Position numbers and translations under genes: made by a program. DNA of 64,000 nucleotides from Streptomyces sp. NRRL F-6676 (lineage in GTDB: Bacteria > Actinomycetota > Actinomycetes > Streptomycetales > Streptomycetaceae), in the NCBI RefSeq assembly GCF_000725625.1, contig NZ_KL647083.1, forward strand, positions 300,891 to 364,890. Reading direction: 5' to 3'. Below are positions 9,231 to 16,594 of the stretch, in pieces. Every line of letters begins with the position of its first letter. Position 1 is the first letter of the stretch. A model generated the notes under the pieces. It saw only the letters and a list, made by a program, of their open reading frames with translations, had not been told where the DNA came from and ran no database searches.

Positions 9231-10235
9231 ATGCGCATCGGACTCATCGGGGCGGGCCGGATCGGCACGCTCCACGCGGCCACGCTCAGCCGCCATCGCG
9301 ACGTGGGGTCGCTGATCATCACGGACGTCGATCCGGCGCGGGCCCAGGCGCTCGCCGACCGGCTGGGCGCGACGGCGGCGCCCGGGGTGGACGAGATCTT
9401 CACCTGGGGCGTGGACGCGGTGGTCATCACGGCGGCCACCACGGCGCACGGCGAGCTGATCGGCCGGGCGGCGCGGTCGGGACTGCCGGTGTTCTGCGAG
9501 AAGCCGGTCGCGGTGGACCTGCCGGGCACGCTGGCCGCGCTCGCGGAGGTGAAGGCGGCGGGGACCGTGCTCCAGATGGGGTTCCAGCGCCGGTTCGACG
9601 CGGGGTACGCCGGCGCGCGGGAGGCCGTGCGCGCCGGGCGGCTCGGCCGGCTGCACACCGTACGGGCGCTGACGGCGGACCGCACGCCGCCGTCGGCCGC
9701 GCATCTGCGGGTCTCGGGCGGGTTCTTCCGGGACACCCTGGTGCACGACTTCGACATGGTGCGGTGGGTGACCGGGCGCGAGGTTGTCGAGGTGTACGCG
9801 GCCGGGGCGGACGCCGGGCCGGAGCTGTTCCGGGAGGCGGGCGACGTGGACACGGCGGCGGCCGTGCTCACGCTGGACGACGGGGTGCTGGCGACGGTGA
9901 CGGGGGCGCGGGTGAACGGGGCGGGGTACGACGTGCGGATGGAGCTGGCGGGCGAGCGGGACACGGTGGTGGTGGGGCTGGACGACCGTACGCCGATCGC
10001 GTCCACGGAGCTGGCCGGGCCGCCGGCGGCGGACAAGCCGTGGCCGGGGTTCCTGGAGCGGTTCGCGGCGGCGTACGAGGGGGAGCTGGGGGCGTTCGTG
10101 CGGGTGGTGCGGGGGGAGGGGGAGAATCCGTGCGACGGGTGGGAGGCGTTGGGGGCGCTTCGGATCGCGGAGGCGTGCGAGATCTCCCGCCGCGAGCGGC
10201 GTGTGGTGCGGGTGTCGGAGGTGGCGGGGGGTTAG
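9231..10235 (+). CDS. Gfo/Idh/MocA-family oxidoreductase
   Basis: A 334-residue NAD(P)-dependent dehydrogenase. The N-terminal Rossmann loop is GLIGAGRIGTLHA. The family motif CEKPVAVD (Glu-Lys-Pro) is at about residue 93-100, and the catalytic-face DTLVHDFDMVRW helix with the conserved His follows. Members oxidise inositols, sugars or sugar acids. Pairing with a ribose-class ABC transporter and ROK kinase suggests oxidation of the imported cyclitol or sugar; inositol 2-dehydrogenase is one possibility but not proven. It is divergent from the GntR gene and probably translated without a leader. Confidence 0.9.
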   Translation: MRIGLIGAGRIGTLHAATLSRHRDVGSLIITDVDPARAQALADRLGATAAPGVDEIFTWGVDAVVITAATTAHGELIGRAARSGLPVFCEKPVAVDLPGTLAALAEVKAAGTVLQMGFQRRFDAGYAGAREAVRAGRLGRLHTVRALTADRTPPSAAHLRVSGGFFRDTLVHDFDMVRWVTGREVVEVYAAGADAGPELFREAGDVDTAAAVLTLDDGVLATVTGARVNGAGYDVRMELAGERDTVVVGLDDRTPIASTELAGPPAADKPWPGFLERFAAAYEGELGAFVRVVRGEGENPCDGWEALGALRIAEACEISRRERRVVRVSEVAGG

Positions 10236-10295
10236 GGGGCGTGGGTGGCGGAGCCGCACATCGACACGGCCCCGCGCCCCCTTTGTCCCCGCCGG
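10236..10295. repeat. Dispersed Streptomyces-type repeat, copy C, in a convergent gap
   Basis: Between the convergent dehydrogenase and P450 genes lies GGTGGCGGAGCCGCACATCG followed by ACACGGCCCCGCGCCCCC. It matches copy B at 5285-5325. The position between two stop codons suits a role as, or beside, a transcription terminator. Confidence 0.6.
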
Positions 10296-11480
10296 TTACC
10301 AGCGAATGGGCAGCGCGCGGAACCCCCGCATCAGCATCCCCGGCACTCGCGGGCCCGGGGGGCCGTCGAGGGTCAGGTCGGGGCAGCGGTCCAGCAGGGA
10401 CCGGAGTGCCGTGCGGGCCTCCAGGCGTGCCAGGGGGGCGCCCAGGCAGAAGTGGAGGCCGTGGCCGAACGCCAGGTGGCCCTGGGGGGCGCGTCGGATG
10501 TCGAAGCGGTCGGGCTCGGGGTAGCGCACCCCGTCCCGGTTGGCCGAGTCCAGGCCGACCAGCAGCCCCTCTCCCTTGCCGATCAGCTGCCCGCCCAGCT
10601 CCACCGGTTCCGCCGCGAAGCGGAACGTCGCCGTCTCCACCGGGCCCTCGTAGCGGAGCATCTCCTCGACCGCGCCGTCCATCAGCGACATGTCGGCGCG
10701 CAGCGCCGCCAGTTGCTCGGGGTGGGTGAGCAGCCCGTACACCCCGTTGGTGAGGAGGTTGACCGTCGTCTCGTGGCCGGCGACGAGGAGGATGAAGGCC
10801 ATGCCGCGCAGTTCCGTGCGGGAGAGCCGGTCGCCGTCCTCCGCGCGGGTGCGGATGAGATCGCTGAGCAGGTCGTCGCCCGGTGCGGAGGAGCGTTTGT
10901 CCTCGATCAGTTCGTCCAGGTACTCCGCCATCTGCCGCATCGCGGTGACGTGGCCGCCCTCGGCGGTCGGCGTCATGATCTCCGTCGACATCGCGCGGAA
11001 GGCGTCGCGGTCCAGGTCGGGCACGCCGAGCAGCTCGCAGATGACGGTCATGGGCAGCGGGTAGGCGAACGACTCCACCAGATCGGCCCGGCCGCGGGGC
11101 AGCATCGCGTCCAGCAGGTCGTCGGTGATCCGCTGCACGCGCGGGGCCAGCGTCTGGATGCGGCGCGCGGTGAACGCCCGGGTGACCAGCGAGCGCAGCC
11201 GGGTGTGCTCGGGCGGGTCGGAGACGAGCACGTGCCGCCCCATCATCTGCTCGTCGATGCCCTGTCCGCCGAGCTTGCGGAGGTCCTTGGCGAACCTCGG
11301 GTCCGCGAGCGCCGCCCGCGCCTCGTCGTACCCCACGACCAGCCAGCACTCCCACGGATCGGGCGACGGCAACCGCACCCGGTGCACCGGCCCCCGCTCC
11401 CGCAGCTCCGCGTAGACCGGAAACGGGTCCTCGGCGAACGCCGGGCCGTACTCCCCGAGGTCGATCACCTTGTCGGTCAC
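10296..11480 (-). CDS. Cytochrome P450 monooxygenase
   Basis: A 394-residue soluble class I type P450. The heme loop FGHGLHFCLG places the thiolate Cys at residue 345. The I-helix oxygen motif is AGHETT, and the K-helix ExxR is EMLR. GTG at 11480 is chosen because GAAGGGGAACC lies directly upstream. No ferredoxin or reductase gene is adjacent, so electron partners must come from elsewhere. It is the last gene of a co-directional minus-strand series that includes aromatic ring-cleavage enzymes, which suggests hydroxylation or O-demethylation of an aromatic compound. The substrate cannot be read from the sequence, and P450s in such islands may instead belong to secondary metabolism. Confidence 0.93.
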   Translation of the reverse strand: MTDKVIDLGEYGPAFAEDPFPVYAELRERGPVHRVRLPSPDPWECWLVVGYDEARAALADPRFAKDLRKLGGQGIDEQMMGRHVLVSDPPEHTRLRSLVTRAFTARRIQTLAPRVQRITDDLLDAMLPRGRADLVESFAYPLPMTVICELLGVPDLDRDAFRAMSTEIMTPTAEGGHVTAMRQMAEYLDELIEDKRSSAPGDDLLSDLIRTRAEDGDRLSRTELRGMAFILLVAGHETTVNLLTNGVYGLLTHPEQLAALRADMSLMDGAVEEMLRYEGPVETATFRFAAEPVELGGQLIGKGEGLLVGLDSANRDGVRYPEPDRFDIRRAPQGHLAFGHGLHFCLGAPLARLEARTALRSLLDRCPDLTLDGPPGPRVPGMLMRGFRALPIRW

Positions 11481-11615
11481 GGTTCCCCTTCCGCCTGCGC
11501 ACCGGGCCTTCCCGCAGGGAACAACGCGCGGGGACCGCGCTTGGTGCCCGCGCGGGGACGCCCGCCCACCGCACGCCGGAGGCGTCATGCCCCCCGGACA
11601 ACGACGCCCCGAGCG

Positions 11616-12668
11616 TCAGGGAAGGGTCTTCGTCGGTGGCGTTCTCAGGCTCACGGAGGGCATGACGCCGTAAGCGGCCTTGTAGGAGGCGGCGAATCGG
11701 CCGGTGTGGTAGAAGCCCCACCTGGTCGCGATCTCGGTGACGGTCGTTCCGTCGGTGGCCTCGGCGGCCAGCAGCTCACGATGGGCCCGGTCGAGCCTGA
11801 CCCGCCGCATGTACTGGTGCGGGGTCTCGTCGAGCGCGCGACGGAACCCCAGTTCGAGCGCGCGCACCGTGAGACCGAGGTGCCGTGCCAGCTCGCTGAC
11901 GTTGTACACCGCGGTGGCCTCGTCCTCGATCAGGCCCATCGCCGAGCGCACCGCCTTGCTGGGAGCCGCCCGGTAGGCCGGCCTGGCGGGGACGCCGAGG
12001 TCGTGCTCGAGGCCGAGCAGTACGGCGCTCAGGGCGTGCTCGGAGAGCCGGTGCAGCAGCCCGCCGGGAACGGCGGCGATGTCGTCGTAGCGTCCGAAGG
12101 TCTCGGCGAGCAGTCTGGCGGCGCTGTACACGGCGTGGGCCTGGTCCAGGGAGAGCACCTGGTGGGCGAAGCGCGGCGCCCGCCCGGTGTGCGGTTCGCC
12201 GGTCAGCGCGCGCGCCGCACGGGCCAGTGAGGTGGTCGTCGCGCGCAGCATGAGGGCGTCGCAGTCGGCGCTCCACTCGGCCAGGAAGCGCCCGTTCGCC
12301 GCGATCACCACGAGCGATTCCCCGGCCCGGGCGTCGACTGTCTCGTAACCGCGCCGGACGCGGATACGTCCCGACAGCGGGATCGCGATCCCGAGGTAGC
12401 GGGAGTCGGCCTGCCTGTCGACGGCCACCTCCGCGCCGTAGCTCATCCGCCCCACCCCGACGGAGCCGGTGTCGGCGTAGAAGGCACGCGCGTCGACGTG
12501 GTCGCGCTCCCCGGCGTGCGCGTGCAGCCGGCCCGGTGCCATGAACCGTCTGATCTCCCCTTCCGCCACCTGGAGATCATGGGTCTCGTACCGCTTGTAG
12601 GCGGCGAGCGCGCGCACGAGGGGGTCGTCGGCGTGCGCACGGGGGGCGTGGTCGAGCACATCGGTCAT
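11616..12668 (-). CDS. AraC/XylS-family transcriptional activator
   Basis: A 350-residue regulator. The N-terminal two thirds form a cupin-like sensing domain of the type found in XylS, BenR and NphR-like activators of aromatic catabolism (RYLGIAIPLSGRIRVRRG, then the RAGESLVVI strand). The last 100 residues contain the two helix-turn-helix units (SELARHLGLTVRALELGFRR and TEIATRWGFYHTGRFAASYK). ATG at 12668 has GGGAG six bases upstream and overlaps the stop of the NmrA-like remnant (ATGA). It is the only regulator inside the 10-25 kb catabolic island and is the best candidate to sense its substrate. Confidence 0.9.
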   Translation of the reverse strand: MTDVLDHAPRAHADDPLVRALAAYKRYETHDLQVAEGEIRRFMAPGRLHAHAGERDHVDARAFYADTGSVGVGRMSYGAEVAVDRQADSRYLGIAIPLSGRIRVRRGYETVDARAGESLVVIAANGRFLAEWSADCDALMLRATTTSLARAARALTGEPHTGRAPRFAHQVLSLDQAHAVYSAARLLAETFGRYDDIAAVPGGLLHRLSEHALSAVLLGLEHDLGVPARPAYRAAPSKAVRSAMGLIEDEATAVYNVSELARHLGLTVRALELGFRRALDETPHQYMRRVRLDRAHRELLAAEATDGTTVTEIATRWGFYHTGRFAASYKAAYGVMPSVSLRTPPTKTLP

Positions 12669-13102
12669 GTGACACTCCCGAATGTCGACGCGTGGTCCGC
12701 CACGAACCGCGCGAGCGTGCCGGGCGGGTGCCCGGTCACGCACTCCACATCGTGCGCCACGATACCGGCGGAGTTCTCACGGGCGTACAGATCCATGAGT
12801 CCGGCGGAGTCCTCACGGGCGTACAGATCCATGAGTCCGGCGGAGTCCTCACGGGCGTACAGGTCCATGAGTTCCGCCAGACGCCGCCGGATCCACTCGG
12901 GTACCCCCGCCCGCGCCGCGCGCTCGCGCAGCCGCGCGGGGGTCGGCGGGACGTGAGTGACGCTCGGCTCGTCCGGTCCGGTGGCCGCGCTCCCGGCCGA
13001 GACCTTCACGAGGTGGCGCACGCCGGCCTGGACGGCCGCGTCGCTCGGCCCGCACACGACGGACCGGCCGATGGTGCCCGTGGCACCGGTCACCGGGATC
13101 AC
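12665..13102 (-). pseudogene. Decayed NmrA/NAD(P)-binding reductase with internal deletions
   Basis: The 145-codon frame starts like an NmrA-type Rossmann protein (VIPVTGATGTIGRSVV). It then jumps to the mid-protein stretch AAVQAGVRHLVKVSAG, and then straight to the C-terminal signature (PEWIRRRLAELMDLYA and CVTGHPPGTLARFVADHA). Intact relatives have about 280-300 residues, so roughly half, including most of the substrate pocket, is missing. The junction region carries three tandem copies of the codons for LMDLYARE(D/N)SAG. The reading frame is still open and coupled at both ends (start 3 bases past the YciI stop; stop overlapping the AraC start), so it may persist as a relay for translating araC. 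A function as a reductase is unlikely. Confidence 0.7.
12765..12872. repeat. 36-bp direct repeat, three tandem copies, in frame
   Basis: Units at 12765-12800, 12801-12836 and 12837-12872 differ by one or two bases. Each encodes 12 residues on the minus strand (LMDLYARE, D or N, SAG). The unit length is a multiple of three, so the frame is kept. It looks like slippage or unequal recombination within the decayed NmrA-like gene, not a CRISPR, since there are no spacers. Confidence 0.95.
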
Positions 13103-13104
13103 GG

Positions 13105-13515
13105 TCAGTCCGCCCGGCCGGCCGGGGGCCGGGTGGCGACGCCCTCGTTGAGGCACCACTCCCTGACCTCGAACCGTCGCGCCCCGCGGGCGTGCATCGG
13201 GTCGGCCGCCGCCAGCCGGACGGCCTCGTCGAGGCTCGCGGCGCGGTAGACGAAGACGCCCTCGCCGTTCCACTCGGCTCCGTCCGGCGAGGCCAGCGGA
13301 CCCGCCGCGAACATCACGCCGCTGTCCTCCAGGCTCTTCTGGTACGGCAGATGTTCGTCGAGCGCCGCCTCGACCGGCCCGAAGCCGTCGACCGGCCTGG
13401 ACCGGATCAGGAAGAGCCGCTCGGCGTGCAGGCCGAGCTCACGGGAGCGGCCGAGCAGGCCCTCCCAGGTCATGCCGTCGATGCGGTGGCCGCCGTCGGC
13501 GGATTCGTCGCTCAT
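13105..13515 (-). CDS. YciI-family protein
   Basis: A 136-residue protein. The C-terminal 90 residues match the YciI fold: HLPYQKSLEDSGVMFAAGPL, GEGVFVYRAASLDEA, then DPMHARGARRFEVREW with the conserved His and Asp. Known members include TftG, which removes chloride from a chlorinated hydroxyquinol during aromatic degradation, but most YciI proteins have no assigned reaction. A role in handling a ring-hydroxylated intermediate is possible from context. AAGGCGACC precedes the ATG at 13515. It lies 33 bases downstream of the hydrolase gene. Confidence 0.85.
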   Translation of the reverse strand: MSDESADGGHRIDGMTWEGLLGRSRELGLHAERLFLIRSRPVDGFGPVEAALDEHLPYQKSLEDSGVMFAAGPLASPDGAEWNGEGVFVYRAASLDEAVRLAAADPMHARGARRFEVREWCLNEGVATRPPAGRAD

Positions 13516-13548
13516 CGGTCGCCTTCTTTCGCGAGGTGGTTTCGGGGC

Positions 13549-14655
13549 TCAGGCGTGGGGGTCGCCGTCCAGGAAGCCGCGCAGGGTCACGGCCGCCTCC
13601 TCCGGCGCCTCGAACGGCCAGAAGTGACCGGCGTCGAGCAGATGCAGGCCGCTGCCCGGCGGCAGCATGGCCAGCACGTCGGGGTCGCTGTAGAACTCGT
13701 GCGGCTGGCCGGGGTCGTCCCGGCCCTGGAGGAGCAGCACCGGGCAGCGCCAGGCCCCGATCAGCCGCGTACGGCGCTCCACCCATTCCTGGCGGAAGGA
13801 CGAGGAGGTGAAGTAGCGGGGGACCGCCGTGTCGATGCCGGGGTAGGAGAACTCCGCGATCGTGCGGACGAGCAGCGCGTCGTCGACCGGCTTCGCCCCG
13901 AGGGCCGTGTAGGCGACGATCGTGGTGGTGCGGGCGTCCCGCAGCACGAACGGCGCGGTGGGCGCGGTGAACATCGGCTCCTGCGGGTGGAGGCTGGGGT
14001 GCAGGTGCCACAGGTGCTGCTGGCCGCGCCCGTACCGGATCACCCGGTCCCCCGCCTTCGCGACCAGGTGGTCGGCGGGCGGTGTCCCGCGATCGTGGGT
14101 GACGATGCTGAAGCGGTCGACGCCGAGGGTGTCCAGCAGCGCGCTCAGCTGCTCGGCCACGCCCTCCTGCCGGTAGTCGCCGGTGCGTTTGTCGGACTGG
14201 CCGTATCCCTTGAGGTCGACGGCGATGCAGCGGTGACGGTCGGAGACGGCCGCCATCGCCAGGTGCCACTGGAACCAGGAGTCCGGCACGCCGTGCAGGA
14301 AGATCACCGGCTCGCCATCGGCCGGCCCGCTCTCGACGTAGTGCCAGCGCACGGTCTCCCCGTCGCCGGGGGCCTCGGCGAAGCGGTGCGTGAACTCGGT
14401 TCCGGCGAGCACCTCGACCTCGCCGTCCGCGGTGGGCGGGGGCGCGGCGACCGCCGGGACGGCGGCGAGCCGCCGGGCGATGTCGCCCATCGGGGCGCCG
14501 GCGTCGAAGAAGTCCTCCGGGGCCGCGAGCATCTTCGGCAGCAGGTGCGGCAGTTCCCGCCACATCTCCGCCATGGCGGCCAGGTGGTGCGCCACCCGCG
14601 CGGGCGGCTCGGTCCAGCCGCCTTCGAGGCGGCCACTGGTGGGTGTGGACGTCAT
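13549..14655 (-). CDS. Alpha/beta-hydrolase, epoxide hydrolase / dehalogenase type
   Basis: A 368-residue hydrolase with an N-terminal extension of about 80 residues ahead of the core. The oxyanion-hole motif is HGVPDSW. The nucleophile is Asp188 in VTHDRG, so this is the aspartate-nucleophile (epoxide hydrolase/haloacid dehalogenase) branch and not a serine meta-cleavage hydrolase. The acid is in LQGRDDP and the catalytic His in DAGHFW. The usual HDWG is HDRG here, and the helix after it (TPPADHL) departs from the family GxxxA pattern; activity may be altered. It sits between YciI and the extradiol dioxygenase genes, spaced for one operon. Confidence 0.83.
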   Translation of the reverse strand: MTSTPTSGRLEGGWTEPPARVAHHLAAMAEMWRELPHLLPKMLAAPEDFFDAGAPMGDIARRLAAVPAVAAPPPTADGEVEVLAGTEFTHRFAEAPGDGETVRWHYVESGPADGEPVIFLHGVPDSWFQWHLAMAAVSDRHRCIAVDLKGYGQSDKRTGDYRQEGVAEQLSALLDTLGVDRFSIVTHDRGTPPADHLVAKAGDRVIRYGRGQQHLWHLHPSLHPQEPMFTAPTAPFVLRDARTTTIVAYTALGAKPVDDALLVRTIAEFSYPGIDTAVPRYFTSSSFRQEWVERRTRLIGAWRCPVLLLQGRDDPGQPHEFYSDPDVLAMLPPGSGLHLLDAGHFWPFEAPEEAAVTLRGFLDGDPHA

Positions 14656-14684
14656 GGTCCGCTCCTTGACGAGAGGTGGGTGGG

Positions 14685-15605
14685 TCAGCGCGGTGCGTGG
14701 GCCCCGGTCATCAGGGCGGCGAGGTCCTCGGGGGCGAGGAACGAGGGCGGCGGGGGCGGGCCCCAGGAGAAGAGCGCGCGTGCGTCGTCGAAGGTGCCGG
14801 GTTTCCAGAGCGCGTCGTCGACGACGCAGTCGAGGTCGGAGTAGTACTCGGAGAAGTTGCCGGCGGGGTCCTTCAGGTACCAGAAGAAGTTGGAGCCGAT
14901 GTGGTGCCGGCCCAGGCCCCACACGTGCCGGGCGGGATCGGCGGCGAGCATCGCGGTGGCGCCCCGGCCGACCTCGTCGACGTCGTCGACCTGCCAGGAG
15001 GTGTGGTGCAGGAAGTCGACCGGCGCCTGCTGCACCAGCAGGTTGTGGTGATCGGTCGAACAGCGCAGGAAGGTCGCCATGCCCGGGACCACGTCGGAGA
15101 CCTTGAAGCCGATGCCCTCGGTGAAGAAGCGCCGGGTCGCCTCGGCGTCGGTCGACCCGAGGACGACGTGGCCGAGCTTGCGCGGACGGACCGCTTGTTC
15201 CCGCAGGACGCCCGGGGCGCGGCCGTCGGGCCGCTGCGCGTTCCCGGGGAAGTTGTACGGCGTCGAGGTGGGCGTCTGGACGATCCGCCCGGCGAGGGCG
15301 ACGGTGGCGCGGACCCCGGTGGCCGGCTCGACGGCCGTGACGCGGTCGCCGCCGTCCCGCACGGGCAGGCCGAGCCGGCGGAGCCGGCCGGTGATCCGGT
15401 CGAGGTCGTCGCGGTCGTCGGCGCCGATGCCGAGGGCGAGCAGCCGTCGTCGCGGCGCGTACTCGATCCGCAGCTGCTCCCCGCCGTCGGTCGTCGCGAG
15501 TCCGGCCCCCGCGGTGGGGGTGAGCCCGAACTCCGTGTAGTAGGCGCGGGTCTCCTCGACGTGGGGCACGCCGATGGTGACGTCCGTCAGCCGGTGCAGG
15601 GGCAT
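14685..15605 (-). CDS. Extradiol ring-cleavage dioxygenase (VOC family)
   Basis: A 306-residue, two-module vicinal-oxygen-chelate protein predicted to cleave a catechol-type ring next to its hydroxyls. The 2-His-1-Glu metal site is intact: His146 in KLGHVVLG, His200/201 in DFLHHTSW, and Glu253 in GNFSEYYSD. The spacing is close to catechol 2,3-dioxygenase. The N-terminal module (residues 1-110) is degenerate, as usual. The C-terminal tail has a PPPPP stretch. ATG at 15605 follows the hydrolase stop by only 7 bases, so co-translation is likely. It provides the ring-opening step for the product of the O-demethylases nearby. Confidence 0.88.
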   Translation of the reverse strand: MPLHRLTDVTIGVPHVEETRAYYTEFGLTPTAGAGLATTDGGEQLRIEYAPRRRLLALGIGADDRDDLDRITGRLRRLGLPVRDGGDRVTAVEPATGVRATVALAGRIVQTPTSTPYNFPGNAQRPDGRAPGVLREQAVRPRKLGHVVLGSTDAEATRRFFTEGIGFKVSDVVPGMATFLRCSTDHHNLLVQQAPVDFLHHTSWQVDDVDEVGRGATAMLAADPARHVWGLGRHHIGSNFFWYLKDPAGNFSEYYSDLDCVVDDALWKPGTFDDARALFSWGPPPPPSFLAPEDLAALMTGAHAPR

Positions 15606-15612
15606 GGCAGGC

Positions 15613-16467
15613 TCATTTCGCGACGCAGGTCTGGCGCAGGCCGCCGAGGCCCGCGATGGTGGTTTCCACGACGTCGCCCGGGCGCAGGAAGCGCTGCGGA
15701 CTCCGCGCCGCGCCCACACCGGCGGGCGTGCCGGTGAAGACGACGTCGCCGGGCATCAGGGTGGTGACCGAGGACAGGAAGGCGACCAGCTCCGGGACGC
15801 CGAAGATCATGTCCTTGGTGCGGCCGCTCTGCACGGTCTCGCCGTTGACGGTGCACCGCACTTCGAGGTCGTCGGGGTCGGGGAGCGCGTCCGTCGTCAC
15901 CAGCCAGGGTCCCTGCGGGGCGAAGCCGGGATACGACTTGCCGAGCGAGAACTGGGGCGCGGGTCCGGCGAGTTGCAGGGCGCGCTCGGAGTAGTCCTGG
16001 CCCACGGTCAGGCCGGCGACGTGGCTCCACGCGTCGGCCGCCCGGACGTGCCGTGCGGTCCGGCCGATCACCACGACGAGTTCCGCCTCCCAGTCCACCC
16101 GGTCCGTGGGCAGGACGAGGGTGCCCTCCGGGCCCGCGAAGCTGGACACGAACTTCGTGAAGACCGGCGGGAGGTCGGGGTGGGCCAGCCCGGACTCCTC
16201 GGCGTGGTCGCGGTAGTTCAGGCCGACGGCGAACACCTGGCGCGGCGTCGGGGACGGCGCCCCCAGATCGGCCGGCCGGAACGGATCGCCGGTGTCTTCC
16301 GGGCCGAGGCCGCCGGCGGCGGCCCACTCGACGAACGCCGCCCAGTCCTCGTAGACCTGCTGGACGCCCGGACCGAACCGGCCGTCAGCCGCCCTGGCGA
16401 TGTCGACGGCGTGCCCGCCGTCGTCGGTGACGACGACCGCCCGGCCGCGCAATGACGCGAGACGCAT
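15613..16467 (-). CDS. Fumarylacetoacetate hydrolase-family protein
   Basis: A 284-residue enzyme of the FAH superfamily (acylpyruvate hydrolase, HpcE-like isomerase/decarboxylase). The core has FAVGLNYRDHAEE with the catalytic His, then the metal-binding DWEAELVVVIG with Glu, and QDYSERALQ, FTGTPAGVG. In meta-cleavage routes such enzymes process the ring-opened product to pyruvate-type compounds. ATG at 16467 is preferred because GAGAGGAG lies six bases before it; an ATG six codons upstream overlaps that ribosome binding site. It is co-directional with the dioxygenase (7 bases apart) and fits as the next step. Confidence 0.88.
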   Translation of the reverse strand: MRLASLRGRAVVVTDDGGHAVDIARAADGRFGPGVQQVYEDWAAFVEWAAAGGLGPEDTGDPFRPADLGAPSPTPRQVFAVGLNYRDHAEESGLAHPDLPPVFTKFVSSFAGPEGTLVLPTDRVDWEAELVVVIGRTARHVRAADAWSHVAGLTVGQDYSERALQLAGPAPQFSLGKSYPGFAPQGPWLVTTDALPDPDDLEVRCTVNGETVQSGRTKDMIFGVPELVAFLSSVTTLMPGDVVFTGTPAGVGAARSPQRFLRPGDVVETTIAGLGGLRQTCVAK

Positions 16468-16594
16468 CCCGAACTCCTCTCCCATGACGTACGCGGGGCC
16501 GGCGCGCGGCCGGCGCCGCTGGACGACCCCCGCTTGTGAAGGCGGCCGGCCGACGGGTTCCTCCCGAGGCGGGGCACCTCCGACGGCCGCCGCG

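Noticed and set aside
12765..12872. Possible short CRISPR array
   Set aside because: The three 36-bp units abut without spacers and are in frame inside a gene; this is a tandem duplication.
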